NCBI RefSeq assembly: GCF_902859585.1
Contig: NZ_CADIJM010000017.1
Span: 1-64,000, forward strand
Reading direction: 5' to 3'
Length of the DNA: 64,000 bases
From: Achromobacter animicus
Lineage (GTDB): Bacteria > Pseudomonadota > Gammaproteobacteria > Burkholderiales > Burkholderiaceae_B
Shown: piece after piece, positions 1-7,542 of the stretch
How the letters are laid out: every line of letters starts with the position of its first letter
How positions within the stretch are numbered: the first letter of the stretch is position 1
The notes under the pieces: generated by a model
Database searches by the model: none
The model's input: only the letters and a program-made list of their open reading frames with translations
Told to the model about the DNA's origin: nothing
Program-made: the position numbers and the translations under genes

Positions 1-406
1 TCGCTACTCAAAGGAAGTGAGGTATGTTCTTAAACTTGACGTCTAAGGTACTTCACTTCTAGTGAGCACTTGATTTCTTGTGCTTGCGATCCAGGCCGAA
101 ACCCAAACCGCTGCACTCGCATCAAGCGCCCACACTTATCGGTTGTTTAATTGTTAAAGAGCGGTACTGCTAAATTCTGTACTACTGGTTTCTGCCTTCA
201 ACTTCGGCCAACTTCGCTTTCGCGTCGTCGCTGTCGTTGCAGCAGAGAAACGAGATTATGAAGAAGTTTTTATCGCTTGTCAAGTCAGCTGCGCATTTTG
301 CTTTGCTTTCTTGCGGCGACCTCTTCAGGTCTCGCCAGGACTTTCGCCCTGCCCTAGCAACTATCGAAACGTCAGGGTAAACCCTAATTTTTCAGCAACT
401 GCCAAG
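1..406 (-). other. 16S rRNA precursor leader (rrn operon runs off the left edge)
   Basis: Read on the minus strand, this stretch matches the pre-16S leader of Burkholderiales rRNA operons. It contains the conserved block GCTCTTTAACAATTAAACAA (rc of about 142-161) and imperfect repeats such as the CACTTC/GAAGTG segments near 10-60 that normally take part in the RNase III processing stem. The mature 16S start is not in the window, so the rRNA gene lies just left of base 1. There is no open reading frame here. The right limit is the start site predicted from the proximal promoter. Confidence 0.8.
152..163 (-). promoter_or_regulatory. boxA antitermination element of the rrn leader
   Basis: The reverse complement reads CGCTCTTTAACA, a close match to the boxA consensus bound by NusB-NusE, which protects untranslated rRNA transcripts from Rho. 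Its position inside an rRNA leader supports the assignment. Confidence 0.7.
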
Positions 407-412
407 CCCAAG

Positions 413-442
413 ACTATAGCACAATTTTTGCAGATCTTGCAA
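413..442 (-). promoter_or_regulatory. rrn promoter, proximal
   Basis: On the minus strand, a -35 box TTGCAA (437-442) and a -10 box TATAGT (413-418) are separated by 18 bases, followed by the rrn leader. The 13 bases TGTGCTATAGTCT around the -10 are shared exactly with the upstream promoter at 599-626, which supports a tandem pair. The flank upstream of the -35 is A/T-rich and could act as an UP element. Confidence 0.65.
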
Positions 443-598
443 CTGGCTTCTGCCTAATTTGCGTCGATCTTTGCAATAACCGCGGAGCGCTCATTTCTGG
501 TTGCCGTTGCGGCAGGTGATGCCGGGATGCCCCCGCCTCGCCTGTTGCACTTGCTTGGCTTCGCGTCTCAAAAACTGTGTGAGCTGCGAAGGAGCGAG

Positions 599-626
599 AC
601 TATAGCACAGAATTTTGAGCTGTCAT
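599..626 (-). promoter_or_regulatory. rrn promoter, distal
   Basis: On the minus strand, a -35 box ATGACA (621-626) is followed after 16 bases by a -10 box TATAGT (599-604). The GC-rich stretch just downstream of the -10 would fit a stringently controlled discriminator. It shares TGTGCTATAGTCT with the proximal promoter about 186 bases downstream. Tandem promoters are usual for rRNA operons. Confidence 0.6.
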
Positions 627-701
627 GGCGGCGTCGCAAAATTGTTGTTGGCCTCTAAGGTTTCCAGCCGATCTGCCCTGTTCGGTCGACAGCGGCATGG
701 C

Positions 702-730
702 TTGCGAACGGTCTTCCCTATATATATAGA
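702..730 (+). promoter_or_regulatory. candidate rng promoter
   Basis: TTGCGA (702-707), a 17-base spacer and TATAGA (725-730, inside a TATATATATA run) form a plausible sigma-70 promoter about 80 bases before rng. It is divergent from the rrn promoters. The -35 matches only in part, so this is a moderate prediction. Confidence 0.4.
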
Positions 731-812
731 GGGCGGCAGCCGCTGATGGCGGGGCTAGCATGTACGTTTACTATTCGCCTGTACGCCGCATCTCATTGGA
801 GACAGACCCGTT

Positions 813-2294
813 ATGCCCCCTGCGATCGCCATGAGCGAAGACATCCTGATCAACGTCACCCCGTTCGAAACCCGCGTTGCGCTGGTGGAACAAGGTTCGG
901 TTCAGGAACTGCACGTCGAACGAAGCATTCAACGGGGCCACGTCGGCAACATTTATCTGGGGCGGGTCGTCCGGGTGCTTCCAGGAATGCAGAGCGCCTT
1001 TATCGACATTGGGCTGGAGCGTGCGGCGTTCATCCATATTGCGGATCTTCGTGAGAATCGCGCCGAACGCAGCCAAGGGCTGACGCCCACGCCGATTGAA
1101 AAGCTGATTTTTGAGGGACAGACCCTGATGGTGCAGGTAGTCAAGGATCCGCTTGGCACCAAGGGCGCGCGGCTTTCCACGCAGATCAGCATGGCGGGGC
1201 GGATGCTGGTGTACCTGCCGCACGATCCGCATATCGGGATTTCGCAAAAGATCGATTCGGAGTCGGAACGCATCCAACTCCGGGAACGTTTGCAAGCGTT
1301 GATGCCGTCTGATGAAAAAGGCGGGTTCATCGTGCGCACGCAGGCCGAGGGCGCCAATGACGTTGAGCTGACGGCGGACGTGGAGTATCTCCGCAAGCTA
1401 TGGACGAGTGTGCAGGCGTCGGCCCGCACACAGCCCGCCCCCGCGCTGTTGCACCAGGACCTGACGCTGGCGCAGCGCGTGCTGCGTGACATGGTCGGGC
1501 CCGATACCGGGTCGATTCTGGTCGATTCGCGGACGACGACTGCTGCGATGCTGGAATGGGCGCGTGTCTACACGCCGTCGGTGGTGGACCGCATCCAGCA
1601 TTACAGCGGCGAGCGGCCCTTGTTCGATACGGCGAATGTGGACGATGAGATTGCGCGCGCGCTGTCGCGCCGGGTCGACTTGAAGTCGGGCGGCTATCTG
1701 ATCATCGACCAGACGGAAGCGTTGACGACGGTGGACGTCAACACGGGTGGCTTTGTGGGCGGCCGCAATTTCGATGACACGATCTTCAAGACCAACCTCG
1801 AGGCGGCGCAGGCGATCGCGCGCCAACTGCGTTTGCGGAATCTGGGTGGCATCGTGATCCTGGACTTCATTGACATGGAGGAACAGGAACACCGTGACAC
1901 GGTGCTGGCGGAACTGAAGAAGGCGCTGTCACGCGATCGAACCCGCATGACCGTCAATGGCTTTACGCAACTGGGCCTGGTTGAAATGACGCGCAAGCGC
2001 ACGCGCGATTCGCTGGCGCATCAGCTTTGTGAGCCCTGCCCCATGTGCGAGTCGCGCGGCAATGTGCGCACGCCGCGCACGGTCTGCTACGAAATCCTGC
2101 GGGAGATTCTGCGAGAAGCGCGGCAGTTCAACCCGAAGGAGTTTCGCATTCTGGCTTCGCAGGAAGTGGTCGACCTTTTTCTGGAAGAGGAAAGCCAGCA
2201 CCTGGCGATGCTGGGTGACTTCGTGGGCAAGCGGGTGTCGCTGGAAGTGGAAGCGACGTACTCGCAGGAGAAGTACGACATCATCCTGGTATGA
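813..2294 (+). CDS. rng: Ribonuclease G
   Basis: Endoribonuclease of the RNase E/G family. The E. coli enzyme matures the 5' end of 16S rRNA and helps degrade some mRNAs. The 493 residues match the family length of about 490. An S1-like RNA-binding region lies at about residues 40-120 (GNIYLGRVVRVLPGMQSAF). The DNase I-like catalytic part holds VDVNTGGF with Asp308 and LDFIDMEE with Asp351/Asp354. The zinc-link cysteines are in CEPCPMC near residue 407. ATG 813 has a GGAGA ten bases upstream; ATG 831 (MSEDILINV) matches the usual family N-terminus better but has no clear ribosome site, so the start could be 831. The gene is monocistronic, with its own terminator, and is divergent from an rRNA operon whose transcript the enzyme would process. 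Confidence 0.96.
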   Translation: MPPAIAMSEDILINVTPFETRVALVEQGSVQELHVERSIQRGHVGNIYLGRVVRVLPGMQSAFIDIGLERAAFIHIADLRENRAERSQGLTPTPIEKLIFEGQTLMVQVVKDPLGTKGARLSTQISMAGRMLVYLPHDPHIGISQKIDSESERIQLRERLQALMPSDEKGGFIVRTQAEGANDVELTADVEYLRKLWTSVQASARTQPAPALLHQDLTLAQRVLRDMVGPDTGSILVDSRTTTAAMLEWARVYTPSVVDRIQHYSGERPLFDTANVDDEIARALSRRVDLKSGGYLIIDQTEALTTVDVNTGGFVGGRNFDDTIFKTNLEAAQAIARQLRLRNLGGIVILDFIDMEEQEHRDTVLAELKKALSRDRTRMTVNGFTQLGLVEMTRKRTRDSLAHQLCEPCPMCESRGNVRTPRTVCYEILREILREARQFNPKEFRILASQEVVDLFLEEESQHLAMLGDFVGKRVSLEVEATYSQEKYDIILV

Positions 2295-2333
2295 CGGCAT
2301 CAGAAGAATGCCTAGTCATCGGACCGAATGAAG

Positions 2334-2360
2334 AGCCGCGCACGTTTGCGCGGCTTTTTT
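2334..2360 (+). terminator. rng terminator
   Basis: An 8-bp perfect stem (AGCCGCGC / GCGCGGCT) with a 6-base loop is followed directly by six T. It starts about 40 bases after the rng stop codon. Confidence 0.85.
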
Positions 2361-2689
2361 ACTTCATGCATCACCAGATCCACGGGATCACGCGGCGGAA
2401 ATGTGACGCAGCAGGAGACCACATTCTGGCCGGCGAGCCGGGCTGTGAACCGCACGGCGAGCCGTTCTTCACCGCGCTGCCCATGCAATGCGATGGCGAT
2501 TGCGACGAGGCCTACCTGATTCGCCCATACGCTTCAACTCGACATGTATGGATTTTGTGACTTAAAGCTTCGTTTGCAATGAATTCTGAAACCCATGGCG
2601 GCGACTTAGGGTTATCGATAAGCTGCGGGCGCTTTGCCGGGTGGGTAACCGCCTCGGCGCTTTTCCCTAGTCAATCGGAGGTCATTGCA
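2361..2689 (+). other. Intergenic stretch with one doubtful small ORF
   Basis: About 330 bases between the rng terminator and the DUF3053 gene. The only coding candidate is a 64-residue frame at 2366-2560 with four cysteines (two in CDGDC). It lies directly behind a terminator and has no ribosome-binding site, so I do not call it a gene. The last part (2640-2689) must hold the promoter and GGAGG site of the lipoprotein gene. No convincing RNA gene was seen. Confidence 0.5.
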
Positions 2690-3391
2690 ATGAAGTCCCT
2701 ATTCCGTCCTTTCCTGGTGCTGATCGCGGCCCTGCCGCTGGTGCTGGCCGCCTGCGGCGACAAGGAGCCCGAACAGCGCGCCGCATTCACGCAGTTCCTG
2801 CAAACGCGCATCGTGGACAAGCCGGGCGTGCGCGTGCCGAAACTGACGGATGAAGAAAAGAAGTCGTTTGGCGATTACGCGGCCCAATACGCGGTGATCA
2901 CCGACTTCAACGCGGGCATGGACGCCTCGGTCAAGCCGTTGTCGGGGATCCTGCAGAAGGGTCAGGTGCGCTCGGTGAACGATATCGTGTCGCGTCGCGA
3001 GGACCTGAAGACGGTTCGTGCCGGTCTGAACGACATGAATGCGGCGCTGAAAGAACACCGTGCCAAGGCCGACGCGGCGCGCGCCCAGCTCAAGCAACCT
3101 GAAGACCTGAAGGTCGTGTACGACAAGGCTTACGAGAAGACCATCACCCTGCCGGCTGATACGTTTGCCGATGTGCTGCCGCAGATCAACGCCACCTACG
3201 ACGTTGCCCTGAAGGTTGCCGATTACGTGGAAGCGAACAAGTCGAAGATCGAGATCTCCGGCAACAGCGTGTCCGTGACGGACCCTGCCGTGCAGGCCGA
3301 GCTGAACAAGCTGCTGCAAGAGATGAATGCACAGGCCAAGAATGTGCAGCAGGCCCAGACCCGTTTGCAGGCCGTGGTGATGGGCCGCTAA
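2690..3391 (+). CDS. DUF3053 family lipoprotein (YiaF-like)
   Basis: Predicted lipoprotein of 233 residues. The start at 2690 has GGAGG eight bases upstream and gives a clean type II signal peptide: MKSLFRP, a hydrophobic core, then the lipobox LAAC with the lipidated Cys at residue 22. The body is charged and largely helical, with many Lys, Asp and Gln residues. This is the layout of the DUF3053 family (E. coli YiaF), whose function is unknown. Residue +2 after Cys is Gly rather than Asp, so outer-membrane sorting by Lol is likely. The frame stays open upstream to 2579, but without a ribosome site. It stands alone, followed by a strong terminator. Confidence 0.85.
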   Translation: MKSLFRPFLVLIAALPLVLAACGDKEPEQRAAFTQFLQTRIVDKPGVRVPKLTDEEKKSFGDYAAQYAVITDFNAGMDASVKPLSGILQKGQVRSVNDIVSRREDLKTVRAGLNDMNAALKEHRAKADAARAQLKQPEDLKVVYDKAYEKTITLPADTFADVLPQINATYDVALKVADYVEANKSKIEISGNSVSVTDPAVQAELNKLLQEMNAQAKNVQQAQTRLQAVVMGR

Positions 3392-3422
3392 GGGGCCGCT
3401 TCAATACCCGACACTGCGCATC

Positions 3423-3458
3423 GCCCCGCCGCCACCTGAAGGTGCGGCGGGGCTTTTT
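3423..3458 (+). terminator. Terminator after the DUF3053 lipoprotein gene
   Basis: GC-rich hairpin with arms GCCCCGCCGC / GCGGCGGGGC, extended inside by ACC/GGT around a TGAA loop, then TTTTT. The T run touches the stop codon of the convergent diguanylate cyclase gene. Only the plus direction has a U tract. Confidence 0.85.
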
Positions 3459-4948
3459 CATGCCGGCGCGGTTATCACGCCGGACGCCGCAGCCACGCAG
3501 TTGCGGCCGGATTCCTTCGCCTGGTACACCGCGGCGTCGGCGGCTTCCACAAGCGCCGCCGAACCATCGTCTCCCTGTGGCAAGGCCGTGGCCACGCCGA
3601 TGCTGACGGTGACGATACCGCCTTCGTTGTCCTCATGCGCAACGGCCAGCTCCGCAACAGCGCGCCGGATGCCTTCGGCAATGTCCTGTGCTTGTTCGAG
3701 GCCGGTCTCGGGCAGCAGCACCACGAACTCCTCGCCCCCGTAACGGGCCGCCAGGTCGCGCGGGCGGCGGGCCTTTTTCTGAAATGTGAGGGCCAGCGTC
3801 CGGAGCAGCACGTCGCCTTCCTGGTGACCATACCGATCGTTGTAGCGCTTGAAGTGGTCGGCATCCAGAAACAGCAGCGACAACGGCGTGCGATCGCGCC
3901 GCGCGGCCGCCCATTCCACTTGCAGTATGTCGTCGAAGGTGCGCCGGTTGGCGATGCCGGTCAGCCCGTCTGTCTGCGCCTGCCGCGCCAACTGTGCTTC
4001 GAATGCCTGCCGCCAGCGCATCTCGCGCCTGAAGAGGACGATCTGCGCCATGACCGAGGCAAAGAGCGCCAACGTAATGGGCACGATCAGCGCGGCGCGC
4101 CGGACCCACGGTTCAAGCAGGTCATCGACGGCCAGCGCAACGTCGATCACGAGCGGCGTGCGCTCGATGGCGTCGAACGCATAGAGCCGATTGACGCCGT
4201 CGTGCGAAAGCACGCCGACAAATGCGCCCTCGCGGCCGATCAGGTATTGCTGGAAGTCGAGCGGCACGTCGATGCCGCTGCCGGCGTCGGCGCTGGAGTA
4301 CGGATTGCGCAAGAGAACGGCGCCGTCGTTGCGAAAGACCGTGATGGCGTCGTGCGGACCGATGGACACTTCGGCAAAGCGGTCGCGGAAATATGCCGTA
4401 CGCAGGGACCCGGCCACCACGCCGCCGAAACTGCCATCGGGGTTGGTGATGCGCCGGCTGATGGCGATGCTTTCATCGCCGCCGCGCAAGCGGCTGGTGT
4501 ACGGCCGGCTGACGAAGAGTCCCATGTCGTCGGCGTCCCGGTGGACCTGGAAGTAATCGCGGTCAGCGAAATTGAGCTTGGGCGGCGTCAAGGCCAGCGA
4601 GTCGTAGCGTATGTTGCCTTGGGCGTCGAGCACGACGATGGCGCCCAGATACGCGGCCGTGGCTGAACGGTCGAAGAGGAACCGGTGCAGCGATTGCGGG
4701 TCGAGGTCGGCAATGCCGGGGTCTTGCAGGCGCTCGACCACGCCTTGCAGCGAAAGGTCGTAGACGTGCAACGTGCGGCCGATGTCCGCGGCGAGCACGC
4801 TGGCCAGGTTGCGGGCCGATACGTAGGCGGCTTCCCACGTGACGCGGCGATCCATCCATAACAGGGAAATGGCCGCTGCACAGATACCGATGGCGACGAG
4901 GCCGGCCAGCGCGTACAGCGTGCGGTGCACGATCCCGCGGGATTTCAA
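3458..4948 (-). CDS. Membrane-anchored diguanylate cyclase with periplasmic sensor domain
   Basis: Makes cyclic di-GMP from two GTP. The 496 residues hold a first membrane segment (about 12-32), a periplasmic sensor region of Cache/PDC type (about 35-285), a second membrane segment (about 290-315) and a GGEEF domain (about 335-490). The active-site motif is intact (GGEEF, residues 404-408). The inhibitory RxxD site is present five residues earlier (RPRD, 395-398), so product inhibition is expected. There is no EAL domain. The ligand cannot be told from sequence. No operon partner: the gene converges on the DUF3053 gene and has a repeat-bearing gap upstream. Confidence 0.92.
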   Translation of the reverse strand: MKSRGIVHRTLYALAGLVAIGICAAAISLLWMDRRVTWEAAYVSARNLASVLAADIGRTLHVYDLSLQGVVERLQDPGIADLDPQSLHRFLFDRSATAAYLGAIVVLDAQGNIRYDSLALTPPKLNFADRDYFQVHRDADDMGLFVSRPYTSRLRGGDESIAISRRITNPDGSFGGVVAGSLRTAYFRDRFAEVSIGPHDAITVFRNDGAVLLRNPYSSADAGSGIDVPLDFQQYLIGREGAFVGVLSHDGVNRLYAFDAIERTPLVIDVALAVDDLLEPWVRRAALIVPITLALFASVMAQIVLFRREMRWRQAFEAQLARQAQTDGLTGIANRRTFDDILQVEWAAARRDRTPLSLLFLDADHFKRYNDRYGHQEGDVLLRTLALTFQKKARRPRDLAARYGGEEFVVLLPETGLEQAQDIAEGIRRAVAELAVAHEDNEGGIVTVSIGVATALPQGDDGSAALVEAADAAVYQAKESGRNCVAAASGVITAPA

Positions 4949-5116
4949 TACGGCGCTCCTTCGCGATGGCGTTCGGGGTGGCGTAGTTCATCTGCAAGTT
5001 CTGCATGATGATGCCGGTGTCCGATGCCGGGCGCAAGGCATCGCCGCCCGGGGCACGGAACCGTGGGCGGCGATCAGCGCGGGTGGCGGTATTGATGGCG
5101 GGATGGGGCCGCAGGT

Positions 5117-5197
5117 GACGCGGCGCAAAGCTGGCGACGGGCGCGGCGCGAACCTGGAGACGGGCGCGGCGCGAAGCTGGTGACGGGCGCGGCGCGC
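5117..5197. repeat. 23-bp GC-rich tandem repeat, about 3.5 copies
   Basis: Two full units (5136-5158 and 5159-5181), built on GACGGGCGCGGCGCGAA plus CCTGG or GCTGG, are followed by a partial unit from 5182 and preceded by a shortened copy (5117-5135) lacking four bases. They lie in the gap upstream of the cyclase gene and next to a small ORF. No reading frame of interest runs through them. Confidence 0.7.
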
Positions 5198-5209
5198 CCG
5201 AGCCGGATT

Positions 5210-5437
5210 TCAGGAGACTGCGGCGGCGATGCGGAAGGGAAAGGCCTTGGCGCCGCGCGCCTTGTCGGTTTCGCGGTGGGCGTTGATGGCCCATGCGGGC
5301 CCCACCGCGCCGGCCTGCGCCATCAACTGGCGCGTCAGCACGCCCGAGAACCCGCAGCGAAGCGTCATGGCCTGACGCCGGGCAAGCTCGATTCCGATGA
5401 CGTGCGACGTGGTCGAATTACGGTCCGTTTGCAGCAT
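5210..5437 (-). CDS. Small hypothetical protein
   Basis: A 75-residue frame that I do not recognise. The start at 5437 has an AGGGGG ribosome site about six bases upstream, which is the main reason to accept it; the frame is open a further 14 codons without a good site. The product is basic and rich in Ala, Arg and Thr, with no signal peptide or membrane segment, and has a single Cys. It sits alone between the Kef-type antiporter and the repeat region. It may be a lineage-specific small protein or a chance frame in GC-rich DNA. Confidence 0.45.
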   Translation of the reverse strand: MLQTDRNSTTSHVIGIELARRQAMTLRCGFSGVLTRQLMAQAGAVGPAWAINAHRETDKARGAKAFPFRIAAAVS

Positions 5438-5571
5438 GGCAGCCCCCTGGCAAAAAGCGCTTCCTGAGTGAAGCGTCATGCGGATTAATCTACCCTAGCC
5501 GTTTGATTTTGCGCGTGAAATGATGCGTAAAGTAATGCAAAGAAGCCGAAATGCGCGCCGAAAAACAACCG

Positions 5572-7377
5572 TCAGGCGGATGGACTTGCGGCGGCGTCGC
5601 CAGTTTCGCGGTCCGGCCGGTCGTTTATGCCATCCGGTTGACCAGTCATATTTCCGTAGAGCAATGAGCGGCCGGCGAACAGCCCGCCCGCCACCTCGAG
5701 GTCGAAGCGTTCGGTGTCGCGTTGCCGGACGTCCTGGATGACCTCCTCGGCCTCGTCCGGGGGCACGCCGATGGCGCGCAACGCCGCTTCGCCGAACACC
5801 AGCGCCGATTCCAGCGTTTCGCGGACCTGGAAATCCACGCCCTCGCGGGCAAGCGCCAGCGAATGAATGCGGTCGTAGGCCCGCACCACCAGGCGCACGA
5901 GCGGAAATTCGGACTTGATGAGTTGCACCATATGCGTGGCGGCTCGCGGGTCGTTGATGCACACGAGGATGGCGCAGGCATTCTCGGCGCCCGCCGAACG
6001 CAGCATGTCGGCACGCGTACCGTCCCCGTAATACACCTTGACGCCCCATTTCGCGGCAGCGCGAATCGCGTCGGTATCGGTGTCGAGGATGGATACCTTG
6101 ACCCCGCGGGCCAGCATCGCCTGGGTCACGATCTGGCCGAAACGGCCAAAACCCACGATCAGCGCGCAACCGTCCAAGTCCCGGGCCACGTCCACGCCGT
6201 CCATGGAGGGCACGGGCTTGGGCAACAGCCAGCGCAACGCCAGGACGCAGAGCGGCGTGAGCGCCATGGAAATGATGACGACCGCGGTCAGCACCGCGCC
6301 GGTATGCGCATCGAAGATGCCTTTTTCCGCCGCCGCGCTGTAGAGCACGAAGGCGAATTCGCCGCCTTGCGCAAGCAACGCGCAGCGGGTGATCGCTTCG
6401 GCATGCGTTGCGCGAAGCAGCCGCGCCACGACATACACGCCCACGGACTTGACGGCCATGAAGACGACGACGCCCGCCAGGATGAGCGGCCATTCGCGCG
6501 CCACGGCCAACAGGTCCAGCGACATGCCCACGCCCAGGAAGAAAAGGCCAAGGAGGATGCCGCGAAAGGGTTCGATCTCTGCCTCGAGCTGATGGCGGAA
6601 CGTGGACTCGGACAGCAGGACGCCCGCCAGGAATGCGCCCATGGCCATGGAAAGTCCGCCCAGTTCCATCAGCAGCGCCGCGCCCAGCACGACAAGCAAC
6701 GCCGCCGCGGTCATGACTTCGCGCGCGTGCGCCGCGGCCAGCAGGCGGAACAGCGGATTGAGCAGCCACCGGCCGGCGGCCAGCAGCGCCAGAATGCAGC
6801 CGACCGCGATGGCCGCCTGCAACCAGGGATCGCCATCGCTGCCGCTGCCCGCGGGCGCCAGCAAGGCAGCCAGCGCCAGTAGCGGGACGATCGCCAGATC
6901 TTCGAGCAGCAGGATGGAGACGATGCGCTGGCCCTGCGCGCTGGTGGTCTCGTCGCGCTCGGCCAGGATCTGCATCACGATGGCCGTGGACGACAGCACA
7001 AAGCCCATTGCCGCCATGAACGCGGCGGCGCCCGGCAGGCCGGCCAGCAAGCCCACGCCCGTGAGCAGCGCGCCGCAGACCAGCACCTGCGCGACGCCCA
7101 GCCCGAAGATCTCGCCGCGCAACTTCCATAGGCGCGACGGCTGCATTTCCAGGCCAATGATGAACAGAAACATCACCACGCCAAGTTCCGCGACGTGCAG
7201 GATGGATTTGGGATCGGAGAAAAATCCGATGCCGAAGGGGCCGATCGCCAGACCGGCGGCCAGATAGCCCAGGACCGAACCCAGCCCGAGGCGCTTGAAC
7301 AAAGGGACGGCAATCACCGCTGCGCCGAGCAGAACGACGACGTTGAGGACTTGATTGCCTTCGGAAGGCAGGGCCAT
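5572..7377 (-). CDS. Kef-type monovalent cation:proton antiporter (CPA2 family)
   Basis: Inner-membrane antiporter of 601 residues in the KefB/KefC group. Residues about 8-385 form the multi-helix Na+/H+ exchanger domain, including a conserved SSTAIVMQIL segment and LLEDLAIVPLL. From about 403 a cytosolic RCK N domain begins, with the Rossmann motif GFGRFG at 409-414 and an acidic strand end (ILDTDTD) that would bind NAD(H). KefC releases K+ during electrophile stress under glutathione control. No KefF/KefG-like subunit gene is adjacent, so glutathione gating is not shown. The start has AGGAGCG upstream. A KefB name would fit equally well. Confidence 0.88.
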   Translation of the reverse strand: MALPSEGNQVLNVVVLLGAAVIAVPLFKRLGLGSVLGYLAAGLAIGPFGIGFFSDPKSILHVAELGVVMFLFIIGLEMQPSRLWKLRGEIFGLGVAQVLVCGALLTGVGLLAGLPGAAAFMAAMGFVLSSTAIVMQILAERDETTSAQGQRIVSILLLEDLAIVPLLALAALLAPAGSGSDGDPWLQAAIAVGCILALLAAGRWLLNPLFRLLAAAHAREVMTAAALLVVLGAALLMELGGLSMAMGAFLAGVLLSESTFRHQLEAEIEPFRGILLGLFFLGVGMSLDLLAVAREWPLILAGVVVFMAVKSVGVYVVARLLRATHAEAITRCALLAQGGEFAFVLYSAAAEKGIFDAHTGAVLTAVVIISMALTPLCVLALRWLLPKPVPSMDGVDVARDLDGCALIVGFGRFGQIVTQAMLARGVKVSILDTDTDAIRAAAKWGVKVYYGDGTRADMLRSAGAENACAILVCINDPRAATHMVQLIKSEFPLVRLVVRAYDRIHSLALAREGVDFQVRETLESALVFGEAALRAIGVPPDEAEEVIQDVRQRDTERFDLEVAGGLFAGRSLLYGNMTGQPDGINDRPDRETGDAAASPSA

Positions 7378-7496
7378 GGAGCGCTCCTGGTTGCATGGCG
7401 GGCCGAAGCGCCTGGGACGCCGCCCAGCCCGCTACGCACGGGCTGGGGCCATTTTCCGGCAAACCACGGGATTGGCAAACAGGAACTTCGGCAATG

Positions 7497-7517
7497 AAAA
7501 ACCGCCCCGAAGGGCGG
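7497..7517 (-). terminator. msbA terminator
   Basis: Minus-strand stem CCGCCC / GGGCGG with a TTCG tetraloop, followed by TTTTT, 25 bases after the msbA stop codon. It separates msbA from the antiporter gene. Confidence 0.85.
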
Positions 7518-7542
7518 CGGCTGGGGAACGACGCGCGACGGC

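Noticed and set aside
1-812. A tRNA or protein gene in the left-end stretch
   Set aside because: No cloverleaf and no supported reading frame were seen; the rrn leader and promoters explain the region.
5495-7462. A 655-codon minus-strand frame over the antiporter gene
   Set aside because: Same strand, other phase, Arg/Gly/Pro-rich without motifs; the antiporter frame has clear membrane helices and an RCK domain.
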